NCBI GenBank assembly: GCA_021205485.1 | Contig: JAJPXK010000044.1 | Location: 1 to 26,188 of the forward strand | From: Clostridia bacterium | GTDB lineage: Bacteria; Bacillota; Clostridia; Christensenellales; Borkfalkiaceae | DNA length: 26,188 nt | Direction: 5' to 3' | Part shown: positions 7,516-14,073 of the stretch, one piece after another | Numbering within the stretch: position 1 is the first letter of the stretch | How the letters are laid out: each line of letters starts with the position of its first letter | Notes under the pieces: model-generated | What the model was told of the DNA's origin: nothing | Databases searched by the model: none | Seen by the model: the letters and a program-made list of their open reading frames with translations, nothing else | Made by a program: the position numbers and the translations under genes

Positions 7516-7824
7516 TTAGTCTATCCTTAGCTCTTTACAGGCTTGCTTTATGCACTCTTCACGCTTTAAGTTCCTTTCTGTCTTTTGGCTGTCGGTAAGT
7601 TCACCGCCCTGTAAATCGGGGCTGCAAGCTATGTCTAATGCTCTGTCAAGCGTACGGATTACCTCGCCTGTCGCTTTATCGTCCACATAGCCCTCGTTTA
7701 CAAGAGCTTCAGCTATTCTGTGTATAGCCGTTAAAGATACTCCTTTAAGGCCTAATTTTTTAATGATTCGGGCTATATTGTTCTTTCTGCGATTCAGCTC
7801 CTGTTCTACCGTATTCTGATCCAT
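7516..7824 (-). CDS. hypothetical phage protein, 102 aa, helical
   Basis: All-helical, strongly charged protein (MDQNTVEQELNRRKNNIARI, LTAIHRIAEALVNEG). The segment with Gly at about 26-30 followed by LTAIHRIAEAL could be a helix-turn-helix-like fold, but no family match is evident. GGAAGG lies upstream of the ATG within the end of the previous small gene. Two bases separate it from the DUF3310 gene. Confidence 0.65.
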   Translation of the reverse strand: MDQNTVEQELNRRKNNIARIIKKLGLKGVSLTAIHRIAEALVNEGYVDDKATGEVIRTLDRALDIACSPDLQGGELTDSQKTERNLKREECIKQACKELRID

Positions 7825-7828
7825 TTTT

Positions 7829-7996
7829 TTATCTTCCTTCCTTATTTAATTTATCTGCGTCAGCCTGAGCTTGCTCTTCCGATATACGGCATCCGTAGGG
7901 GCTGTAACGCTTTTTATCGCCTACCATCGCTTTGTCGGCAAGATAAGCAGTATAAAATTTTTCATCGTTAATATATAGGGGCGTTACTTTCCACAT
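7829..7996 (-). CDS. small hypothetical phage protein, 55 aa
   Basis: Frame found by direct translation. It starts MWKVTPLYINDEKFYTAYLA and ends ADKLNKEGR. It fills an otherwise empty gap, keeps the same orientation and spacing as its neighbours, and its 3' end supplies the GGAAGG ribosome binding site of the next gene. The composition (beta strands first, then an amphipathic helix) is that of a folded small protein. Function unknown. Confidence 0.6.
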   Translation of the reverse strand: MWKVTPLYINDEKFYTAYLADKAMVGDKKRYSPYGCRISEEQAQADADKLNKEGR

Positions 7997-8002
7997 TAAT
8001 TT

Positions 8003-8227
8003 TTACGCTTCCTTTATTACGTCAAAGTCTTCATACTGCAACCCGTCAAATTTAAACCCCCACATTGTTTCCGGTGTAACCGTAGTAGCTTCTATGCTCT
8101 TATCTGACGAGTCTGTACTTAAAACCTTACCCGTCCAATTCGAGCTTTTAGTTGTAAAGGCGTAATCGTCACAGTTAGCCGCTATGCTGTCGCCTGCTTT
8201 TAAATCTTCAAATTCTTTCTGCGTCAT
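8003..8227 (-). CDS. small hypothetical phage protein, 74 aa
   Basis: Starts MTQKEFEDLKAGDSIAANC. The segment LKAGDSI followed by alternating strands (WTGKVLSTD, MWGFKFDGLQ) suggests a small beta-barrel (SH3/KOW-like), an inference only. No clear ribosome binding site is visible before the ATG, unlike most genes here; instead a GCTACAC site lies at 8240-8246, 13 bases upstream. Confidence 0.6.
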   Translation of the reverse strand: MTQKEFEDLKAGDSIAANCDDYAFTTKSSNWTGKVLSTDSSDKSIEATTVTPETMWGFKFDGLQYEDFDVIKEA

Positions 8228-8245
8228 ATTTATATTTTTGTGTAG

Positions 8246-8353
8246 CTATGGCTGATGTGCTGCCAGCCCGTAGCCTAACCTATAGAGTTTATTTGATATG
8301 ATATAGCTGCGTCCTCGCCAGGACAGACGCCCGCCATAACTCAACACGCGCAC
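8246..8353 (-). CDS. possible 35-aa ORF in the gap after the methyltransferase fragment
   Basis: A GTG-initiated frame of 35 codons covers most of the 140-base gap. Its sequence (YGGRLSWRGRSYII, then NKLYRLGYGLAAHQP) looks protein-like, with Arg and Tyr content unlike random translation. There is no convincing ribosome binding site and the start codon is uncertain. The DNA also contains an imperfect inverted repeat near 8311-8333 (GCGTCCTCGCCAGGAC). Alternatives are a structured RNA or decayed coding sequence from a neighbour. Confidence 0.25.
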   Translation of the reverse strand: MRVLSYGGRLSWRGRSYIISNKLYRLGYGLAAHQP

Positions 8354-8367
8354 TGTTTAACTTTTGT

Positions 8368-8817
8368 CTAAATCACTGTAAACCATTTTTCGTTTATTAG
8401 CCAGTCTTGCAGTTCAAGCGTGTTGCCTTGAATTACATTGTTTTCAAGTATTGTTTGAGCAAGCTGTATTTCAAAGCCGTCAGCGTTCGGATAGGCATCC
8501 TTAAACATTGTCAGCAGTCTTGCCCGTGCCTCGTCCACGTTATCTTGTAGCAGTTCAATAGCAAAGATAGAGTTAAGTGCTTTTATTGCGTCCGTTGTGT
8601 CTTTGCAGTGGTTTAACTTTCTCGCAAAGATTTCTACAAGAAAATTGCCCGTACCGCAGGCAGGTTCAAGAAAGGTTTTCTCTATCTCGTACATATCTTC
8701 GCCGCAGTGTTCTTTTTCAAGTAAATCACACATAGCTTTTACCACCCATTCAGGCGTAAAAACTTCGCCGTGATTTCTAACCCGTTCTTTACTCTTTATC
8801 AGCTTTTCTTTCGCCAT
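8368..8817 (-). CDS. truncated N6-adenine DNA methyltransferase (N-terminal part)
   Basis: 149 aa. The N-terminus matches class I N6-adenine methyltransferases: GEVFTPEWVV at residues 17-26 (motif X region) and TFLEPACGTGNFLVEI at 48-63 (motif I, S-adenosylmethionine binding). A second Rossmann strand follows (FAIELLQDNVDEARARL). The catalytic (D/N)PP(Y/F) motif is absent and the protein ends at WFTVI. Known phage relatives run much longer. It could be a decayed gene, a split enzyme, or a SAM-binding fragment with another role. It overlaps the upstream zinc-ribbon frame by 29 bases. No remnant of the missing part was found in the 140 bases downstream. Confidence 0.7.
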   Translation of the reverse strand: MAKEKLIKSKERVRNHGEVFTPEWVVKAMCDLLEKEHCGEDMYEIEKTFLEPACGTGNFLVEIFARKLNHCKDTTDAIKALNSIFAIELLQDNVDEARARLLTMFKDAYPNADGFEIQLAQTILENNVIQGNTLELQDWLINEKWFTVI

Positions 8818-9461
8818 AAGTAAACTTATCTCTCCATTCTTGCTGTGCTTTTCGTTTTGCAGGAGTGTCCATTACCGATATTTTGCAAAGGTGTTGATAG
8901 TGCTTTTCACAAACTCTATATCCCTCTTTGACGGGTGCTTTACATATCTCGCACATTCCGTAATCGCCATAATTCTCACGGGGAATATAGCCGTTTGCTT
9001 CCTTGCGTTTTTGACGGTTTCTTTTAGTGTTGTTGTTTATTCTTTTTCTGCATTTTTCACAACACAGTAAGCCATCAAGTGCAGGTTCTTTCCCGCAGTA
9101 AACACAAAGTCCTGCCTGCAATAAACGCTCTTTTCTTGCTTTCTTTGTTTGTCTTTGCTTTTCAGCGATATTCGGTTTTCTTTGATATTCCCGCCTTTTC
9201 TCTAAACATTCAGGACAATAAAGGTGTCCGAAGTAAGTTTCACGGCAACGGCATTTCATACAGGTGTGTGTTTTCTTAAAAGTTTCTATATCTTGCCGAT
9301 AATACTCGTTTCTTTTTTCTTTGTTTCTTTTCGCCCACTCTTTCTGCGTAGCTTTGTTTTTCTCCGTACATTCGGCACACCGCACCTTACCTTTCAGGGG
9401 GGGGGCATTTTCCGCAAAGCACACACAAGCCTTGCTCTTTACGCTTCCAATATGTAGTCAT
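8789..9461 (-). pseudogene. zinc-ribbon array protein gene, frame split at a C9 tract
   Basis: From ATG 9461 (overlapping the upstream stop as ATGA, with AGGGTGA before it) the frame reads MTTYWKRKEQGLCVLCGKC and enters a run of nine C, after which it stops at once (PPPER then stop). The rest is in another frame, running to 8789. With eight C the two halves join into a 223-aa protein whose first zinc ribbon becomes GLCVLCGKCPPLKGKVRCAEC, matching the later repeats HTCMKC..YCPEC, GLCVYCGKEPALDGLLCCEKC and GMCEIC..VCEKH. So there are four CxxC-type ribbons separated by basic helices. This may be a phase-variable gene, a slippage-translated gene, a mutation or a sequencing error. Probable role: nucleic-acid or protein binding; unknown in detail. 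Confidence 0.75.
9397..9405. repeat. homopolymer tract, nine G on + strand (C9 in the coding strand)
   Basis: The longest single-base run of G or C in the window. It lies exactly where the zinc-ribbon gene changes reading frame. Eight bases instead of nine would restore one frame. Confidence 0.95.
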
Positions 9462-9679
9462 TCACCCTGTGCCTCAAACCAAGCCTTTATACCCTCTCGG
9501 CATACGCACACAGGGGGGCATCCCTCTGGCTTGTCATGTGCTTTACAAGTGATTATGTTGTCTACACCTAATCGCTCTTCGTCTTCTTCTGTATAGGGTA
9601 TGTAATTTACGCAATGCCCGCATTTATCGCAATCGCCCTCTGTTAAGAGGTAGTCCACTACTTTATCTGCTGTTGTCAT
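9458..9679 (-). CDS. cysteine-rich hypothetical phage protein, 73 aa
   Basis: MTTADKVVDYLLTEGDCDKC starts the protein. It carries two Cys groups, CDKCGHC at about 17-23 and a later ITCKAH..GCPPVCVC, so seven Cys in 73 residues, suggesting one zinc site or more. The C-terminal helix GIKAWFEAQGE ends in the TGA that overlaps the start of the split zinc-ribbon gene (ATGA). Its first 17 bases overlap the end of the upstream zinc-ribbon gene. Function unknown. Confidence 0.65.
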   Translation of the reverse strand: MTTADKVVDYLLTEGDCDKCGHCVNYIPYTEEDEERLGVDNIITCKAHDKPEGCPPVCVCREGIKAWFEAQGE

Positions 9680-10166
9680 TTTTTTCTTTGCCTCTTTTCC
9701 TTTTCTGGTACTTTCGCTGCGTCTCTTTCAGACGCTTACGGCAAGCTTCACAAGCGACGTAACCTATCATAGCGGGCCTTTTTCCGCAATACGGGCAAAT
9801 ACCGTCTTTGATGCAGCGATTATACTTATCCTTCGCTTTTTGACGTATATCATCCGCTTTTTCCGCTTTTCGTTTTTGCATACGCAGTATGGCTTTTTGC
9901 TCGCAGTCTTCGCAGAGTACCAGACCCCGTACAGCGGGACGTTTGCCGCATTGCGTACATACGCCGCTTTGCTTTCGCCTTTGGTAGTAGCTTTGGCCCC
10001 ACTTTTTATACTTTTCAGACATAAGCTTCCGAGGCGGAGCAATTACTGGCTTTTTCTGTACAGCTTGTTTTGAAAGAGCTTTTTCGTAGGCTTTGCGGCA
10101 AGTTTTCGGTTCGCCCGTGCAGTACTCTACAGGGATATCGCAGTTAAAGCATTTTTCATCTTCCAT
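9663..10166 (-). CDS. zinc-ribbon array protein, 167 aa
   Basis: Three Cys clusters: C6, C9, C16, C23 (KCFNCDIPVEYCTGEPKTC); C70, C73, C85, C88 (GVCTQCGKRPAVRGLVLCEDC); and C124, C127, C139, C142 (GICPYCGKRPAMIGYVACEAC). The last two are near-identical ribbons also found in the split gene downstream. Basic helices (RMQKRKAEKADDIRQKAK) link them and the C-terminus is very basic. This points to DNA, RNA or protein binding. Paralogy with the 8789-9461 gene is clear from the CGK(R/E)PA.. spacing. Ends 17 bases inside the next gene. Biological role unknown. Confidence 0.75.
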   Translation of the reverse strand: MEDEKCFNCDIPVEYCTGEPKTCRKAYEKALSKQAVQKKPVIAPPRKLMSEKYKKWGQSYYQRRKQSGVCTQCGKRPAVRGLVLCEDCEQKAILRMQKRKAEKADDIRQKAKDKYNRCIKDGICPYCGKRPAMIGYVACEACRKRLKETQRKYQKRKRGKEKNDNSR

Positions 10167-10169
10167 AGC

Positions 10170-10538
10170 TTATCTGTATTTCCTTAAACAGTTTTCTACG
10201 TGTGTTACAAGCTCTAAGTTATCCTGCGTATTGTTTTTCTTGTCGCGGTTTTTATGATCGATAGACAGCCCTAATTCAAACAAAGAACCGTTATTAGGCG
10301 GTATGTGATGGCCGTAGCAATCGCCGAAGTATTCCACTACTTTGATATGAGTGAATACACATTTTTTCTTGCCGTCTAAAGTCAATGACGCTCTCATATA
10401 TCCGGACGAATTAGGGAACTGTTTTAACAAACGCCCCGACTTTGACGAATACCATCTTCCCTTATTGCTGATATAGTATCCGCTGTATGCCTCTATCCAG
10501 CTCTCATGCTGCAAACGACTTACACTCATCTTTGACAT
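10170..10538 (-). CDS. HNH endonuclease with NUMOD4-like N-terminus
   Basis: 122 aa. The N-terminal segment WIEAYSGYYISNKGRWYS resembles the NUMOD4 DNA-recognition motif of phage homing-type nucleases. The C-terminal part has the HNH signature IDHKNRDKKNNTQDNLELVT (His95, Asn102/103, Asn107), and a first His at about 64 (FTHIKVV). Such free-standing phage HNH enzymes nick or cut DNA, sometimes as selfish elements between phage genes. The start at 10538 has AGGTGA 6 bases upstream; an in-frame ATG at 10529 would give an ATGA overlap with the upstream stop and is the alternative. It sits directly after the polymerase-side genes at the border of the small-gene island. Confidence 0.85.
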   Translation of the reverse strand: MSKMSVSRLQHESWIEAYSGYYISNKGRWYSSKSGRLLKQFPNSSGYMRASLTLDGKKKCVFTHIKVVEYFGDCYGHHIPPNNGSLFELGLSIDHKNRDKKNNTQDNLELVTHVENCLRKYR

Positions 10539-10705
10539 TTGTATTCACCTGCGTTATACCGCTCAATCGCGCGTTTAACGCATCCCGCATCTTTGCCATG
10601 GAGTATATACAGCGTTAACTCTTTCTTAGTCAGGTCGCTGTTTAAAATCAAAGCCCCGCGTATAAGCATTATTCTTTCTTCAAATTTCAATTCTAAATCT
10701 GTCAT
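10526..10705 (-). CDS. small hypothetical phage protein, 59 aa
   Basis: Frame found by direct translation, starting MTDLELKFEERIMLIRGAL and ending YNAGEYKCQR, helical and charged. It fills the gap between the polymerase and the HNH gene and overlaps the HNH start by 13 bases, carrying the HNH ribosome binding site (AGGTGA). Orientation and packing match the rest of the operon. Function unknown. Confidence 0.6.
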   Translation of the reverse strand: MTDLELKFEERIMLIRGALILNSDLTKKELTLYILHGKDAGCVKRAIERYNAGEYKCQR

Positions 10706-10720
10706 ATTTTTCCACCTTGC

Positions 10721-12715
10721 TTAATCCTTTTTAAAGTACTGTCCTACCCAGCCGTCGGCGTTAAGGGGTAAACCCTGCGCCCACGGGATAGGCTCTGACA
10801 TTATGCTGACTACCTTGTGTAGCATTTCATCGTTATCCGCCCACGGCTTAACATCTATGACTACCTCGTCATGCACGTGGAACACCACGGGCAATCCTGC
10901 GTCTTCCAGCTTTTCAATCGCCTGCGCCAAACAATCGCGAGCAATCGCCTGTACCACGTTTTCTACTATTTTTCCGCCGAATGTTTCAATTTGTTGCCAT
11001 TTTTTTGTAGTCTGGTTAACGCCTTCGTACAGGATAGAAGGATTGCCCCATCTGTTTTCGCCCAGTGAAGGGTTAACATAAAACAGCTTTCGGCCTGAGG
11101 GTAACAAAATCGTAAAGTACGTCATATTCTGCGAGTAATCGTATTCGCGGGCGAATACACACCCTGCCACCCTTTCCTCGCCGCCATTTGAAATGACGCT
11201 TTGCGCCGCACTGTCAAAGGCGTACCACAACGCCGTTATACGCGGGTTTGCCTCGCGCCAGCGTGTCACCATATCGGGCAGCTCCTCCTCAGGTATTCCC
11301 ATATCAAGCGCGCCCATAGCTACGAGAGCGCCCTGACTGCCGCCATAGCCTAAAGCAAGTTCGGCGATTTTTCCCTTCTGTCTTAAATGCCCGTTTTCGC
11401 CGCCTTTAACTACGCGGCAGTGAAACATCTGCGACGCTGAAGCGCAGTATATATCGCCGCCGTTTCTGAATACGTCTAACCGCCATTCCTCGCCCGCGAG
11501 CCATGCAATGACCCTCGCCTCAATAGCTGAAAAATCTGCGTCTATAAGGACGTTTCCGTCGCTCGCCACGAACGCCGTGCGTATAAGCTGCGAAAGCGTA
11601 TCGTTAGGGCTGCCGTATATCGTTTTCAACGCGTCTAACTTATTTGATTTAACCAAATCGCGAGCGAGGTCCAGGGGATCTAAATATGTACGCGGCAAAT
11701 TTTGCACTTGCACAAGTCTGCCCGCCCATCTGCCCGTACGGTTCGCCCCGTAGAATTGCAGCAAGCCTCTTACCCTGCCGTCTGAACAGTAGCACTCTTC
11801 CAGAGCGTCATACTTTTTAATCGACGTTTTGCCAAGCTCTTGCCGTATTTCAAGCATACGGTTGACGGCGGAGCTGTTAGATTCGCTGTTAAGCATTTTA
11901 GCCACCGTAGTTTTTTGCAGGTTATCTACCTGCTCGCCAGTCTCTTTAGACAGCCACTCCGTAAGCTGTTTAACGCTGTTCGGATTATCGAGGTTCGATA
12001 TAGCTATGGCTTCGCTTTTCAGCGTATCGCTCACTGTGTAGCCCATCTGTAACGCATTCCTGACAAATGGCATATCTACGGCAACGCCGCGAGCGTTTAT
12101 GATTAAGTCTGTTTCCCATTGCTTTTGAACAAAGTCAGGAACAGGAAATGCTGACAGCCTATTCTCGACTTCCATTTCAGTAACTACGTCCTGAGCGTTA
12201 TAGGTCTTGAACAGATTCCATTTATCGGGGTCATGCCCCGGGTAATTGCGGGTCCTGCCGCCGTTAACCTTCGACGGCTTACAGGGTACGCAGAAATAGC
12301 GTATAAGCGCCTTACCTGTGTTTAATTTCTGCTTATCTTCAGGCAGTCCTAAAGCTCTGCCTACCGCATCAAGGCCCGCGGGGTAGCCGCAATAGAGCCC
12401 GTGCAGCATAGTGTCGCGCCATTGTTCGGGCGGCAACTGCTTACCTAAATACTTGCTTAAACAAGCCCACTCAAAGGCTGCGTTATAGGCGTGCTTAATG
12501 AAGTCTGGATTATCAAGTGTAGCTATAGCGACAGCCATATCTACATAGCTTCCTTCCAAATCGGTGAAATCGATAACCTTAACCGCGCCGCCGTCTATAC
12601 TGTACGCAAAAAGCAATATCTGAAAATCGGGGGAGTCGATATACGCGTGAGCGCCCGCCGTCTTAATAGGAACAGATGAATACGTCTCTAAATCGATAGA
12701 AATATGGTGCTGCAT
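10721..12715 (-). CDS. phage DNA polymerase, family A, with 3'-5' exonuclease
   Basis: 664 aa, complete. Exonuclease motifs: Exo I with D8 and E10 (SIDLETYS), Exo II HAYNAAFEW (N78), Exo III YNAQD (Y172, D176). Polymerase motifs: A, DADFSAIEARVIAWLAGE from D392; B, RQKGKIAELALGYGGSQG at about 445-462 with K449 and Y457; C, HVHDEVV with H615, D616, E617. All catalytic residues are therefore present, so proofreading and synthesis should both work. There is no 5' nuclease domain, as usual for phage enzymes of this type. It follows a winged-helix gene by 3 bases and is preceded by a G-rich tract that can serve as the ribosome binding site. It is the replicative polymerase of the phage. Three GCTACAC sites lie inside it. 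Confidence 0.97.
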   Translation of the reverse strand: MQHHISIDLETYSSVPIKTAGAHAYIDSPDFQILLFAYSIDGGAVKVIDFTDLEGSYVDMAVAIATLDNPDFIKHAYNAAFEWACLSKYLGKQLPPEQWRDTMLHGLYCGYPAGLDAVGRALGLPEDKQKLNTGKALIRYFCVPCKPSKVNGGRTRNYPGHDPDKWNLFKTYNAQDVVTEMEVENRLSAFPVPDFVQKQWETDLIINARGVAVDMPFVRNALQMGYTVSDTLKSEAIAISNLDNPNSVKQLTEWLSKETGEQVDNLQKTTVAKMLNSESNSSAVNRMLEIRQELGKTSIKKYDALEECYCSDGRVRGLLQFYGANRTGRWAGRLVQVQNLPRTYLDPLDLARDLVKSNKLDALKTIYGSPNDTLSQLIRTAFVASDGNVLIDADFSAIEARVIAWLAGEEWRLDVFRNGGDIYCASASQMFHCRVVKGGENGHLRQKGKIAELALGYGGSQGALVAMGALDMGIPEEELPDMVTRWREANPRITALWYAFDSAAQSVISNGGEERVAGCVFAREYDYSQNMTYFTILLPSGRKLFYVNPSLGENRWGNPSILYEGVNQTTKKWQQIETFGGKIVENVVQAIARDCLAQAIEKLEDAGLPVVFHVHDEVVIDVKPWADNDEMLHKVVSIMSEPIPWAQGLPLNADGWVGQYFKKD

Positions 12716-12718
12716 TTG

Positions 12719-12985
12719 TTAATCCCCCCCCTTGCCTTTACAGGCGTATTTGATTTGTATTTGCAAATCGCGTTTATATTCGTTTTTAATGTAAAATCCG
12801 CCGTTTCCGCCACGTTTGGATATGACGGGAACCCCCGATACGGACAGCTCTTGAATTATTCTGTAAACCGTTCTCGGCCCTATCGGGGGCTCGCATACCG
12901 TCGCTAAATCCCGAGCAGATACCGGCTTATCGGCCATAAGCAGCTTTAAGTAAATCTTTAAAGCGTTTCCGCTCTTCGCACTCAT
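12719..12985 (-). CDS. winged-helix (HTH_11/DeoR-like) protein, 88 aa
   Basis: Residues about 8-67 form a winged helix: ALKIYLKLLMADKPVSARDL, then PRTVYRIIQELSVSGVPVI and a wing KRGGNGGFYI. The same fold is used by transcription regulators and by small phage replication proteins. Its position between the ssDNA-binding protein and the polymerase makes a replication-linked or early regulatory role likely; the sequence does not decide. The gene ends in a run of eight G in the coding strand (12724-12731) that may also serve translation of the polymerase. Confidence 0.75.
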   Translation of the reverse strand: MSAKSGNALKIYLKLLMADKPVSARDLATVCEPPIGPRTVYRIIQELSVSGVPVISKRGGNGGFYIKNEYKRDLQIQIKYACKGKGGD

Positions 12986-12986
12986 A

Positions 12987-13580
12987 TTACATAGGCAATC
13001 CCGTCACGGGGTTGATATTTGTCACGCTCTGACCTATGCCTGCAAAGTCTGAAGCCGCCGACGCTCCGCCTGCTAAAGGCTCGCCGTCGCGGGTTTTCAT
13101 AACGTTGCCTAAACCGCAGGCCACGCCCTTTTTGCCGCTGTTCTTGTAGCCGTAGAACCGTACCGTCACCCTGGCGTACATGCCGCTGTAAATGTCAGTA
13201 GGCGCAAGCTCGCAGTTGATATTGTCGATGCCTACCACCTGAGGCTTCTGCGTAGACGACGCTGTAAGAACCCAGCAGCCTTTGCATTCTTCGCTAAAGG
13301 GAACGCCCGAGGGTCTCACTCCGTCGCCGTCGTGTATTACAGAGTCAATCTTAGGCGGACGTACGCCATCCCACGTCGACAGCGTGGCGGCCTGAGCGGC
13401 GGCTTCTTCCGACGCTCTCAGGTTAGTTATGGTAGCCGTATCCGTTTTAGGGATGAGCAGCGTAACGCTGTATTTCGGCTGTCCCGCGGGATTGCTCTGA
13501 GAGGCCCGAGGGGTAACTAAGTTGCAGTACGACAAGCGTACTTCGTTTGTTAAAACCTTCTGTGAATCATTCTGATACAT
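12987..13580 (-). CDS. ssDNA-binding protein, Enc34/DUF2815 family
   Basis: 197 aa, complete. Recognisable DUF2815 features: an N-terminal strand with LTNEVRLSYCNLVTPRA, then PKYSVTLLIPKTD, a central PKIDSVIHDGDGVRP, GCWVLTASSTQKPQVV, and the conserved DIYSGMYARVTVRFYGY. The C-terminal tail is Gly/Ala/Ser-rich and flexible. Members of this family (phage Enc34) bind single-stranded DNA with an OB fold. It sits with DUF2800 and polymerase genes, an arrangement repeated in many Clostridia phages. AAAGGAG precedes the ATG. It should protect ssDNA at the fork or during recombination. Confidence 0.9.
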   Translation of the reverse strand: MYQNDSQKVLTNEVRLSYCNLVTPRASQSNPAGQPKYSVTLLIPKTDTATITNLRASEEAAAQAATLSTWDGVRPPKIDSVIHDGDGVRPSGVPFSEECKGCWVLTASSTQKPQVVGIDNINCELAPTDIYSGMYARVTVRFYGYKNSGKKGVACGLGNVMKTRDGEPLAGGASAASDFAGIGQSVTNINPVTGLPM

Positions 13581-13611
13581 ATTTTTTTACTCCTTTATCT
13601 GATTTTTCTGA

Positions 13612-14073
13612 TTAACTGGTTATCTTAAATATTTGTCTCAATTCATTAACTGTCAAGTTAGAGCGTTCAAGCTCTTCGTTTAACAGCTTTTGCCTTTTTT
13701 TTATCTTTTCGCGGGTATACTTTGCCGACTTTATATTCGCTTCAAGCTTTTTATTATCGCGAGCTATTTCCTGCTTCTTTTGCTTGCTGTAATAAAACTC
13801 CTCGCACCTGTAGCCGTTAGCGTATGCCACGGTAGCGTCTTTTACCGCCTTATCCGCCAAACTTTCAATCAATTCAAGCTCGCTTTGTGTAGCAATTACC
13901 GCCTCCGCATTTTCCTGCGAAATGTATATGCCCGACAGCATATACCTGAACAGCGTCCTTAAATCGTCCAGCGTTAAACGCATTAAAGCCTCCGGATAAT
14001 AGAGCTTATATTTTGCGACGCCGTCGGCGATAAAACTTACTTGTCTTTCGGTATTACAAAATTTTTTATCCAT
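13612..14073 (-). CDS. coiled-coil hypothetical phage protein, 153 aa
   Basis: Helical throughout. The N-terminal 80 residues hold a compact helical domain (LMRLTLDDLRTLFRYMLSGI). Residues about 95-145 are a very basic coiled coil (KQKKQEIARDNKKLEANIK). It overlaps the DUF2800 gene by 8 bases and is followed by the ssDNA-binding protein, so it may be an accessory of the replication/recombination module. A GCTACAC site lies at 13887-13893. Family not recognised. Confidence 0.65.
   Translation of the reverse strand: MDKKFCNTERQVSFIADGVAKYKLYYPEALMRLTLDDLRTLFRYMLSGIYISQENAEAVIATQSELELIESLADKAVKDATVAYANGYRCEEFYYSKQKKQEIARDNKKLEANIKSAKYTREKIKKRQKLLNEELERSNLTVNELRQIFKITS

Noticed and set aside
12724..12731. 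Run of eight G in the coding strand at the end of the winged-helix gene, possible frameshift or fusion with the polymerase gene
   Set aside because: Slippage would change only the last one or two residues, and the polymerase start lies in the same frame after a stop, so no fusion results. It is more likely to help translation initiation of the polymerase.
12719..12985. Winged-helix protein as the excision directionality factor
   Set aside because: Size and fold would allow it, but it lies in the replication block away from the integrase, and nothing in the sequence points to that role.
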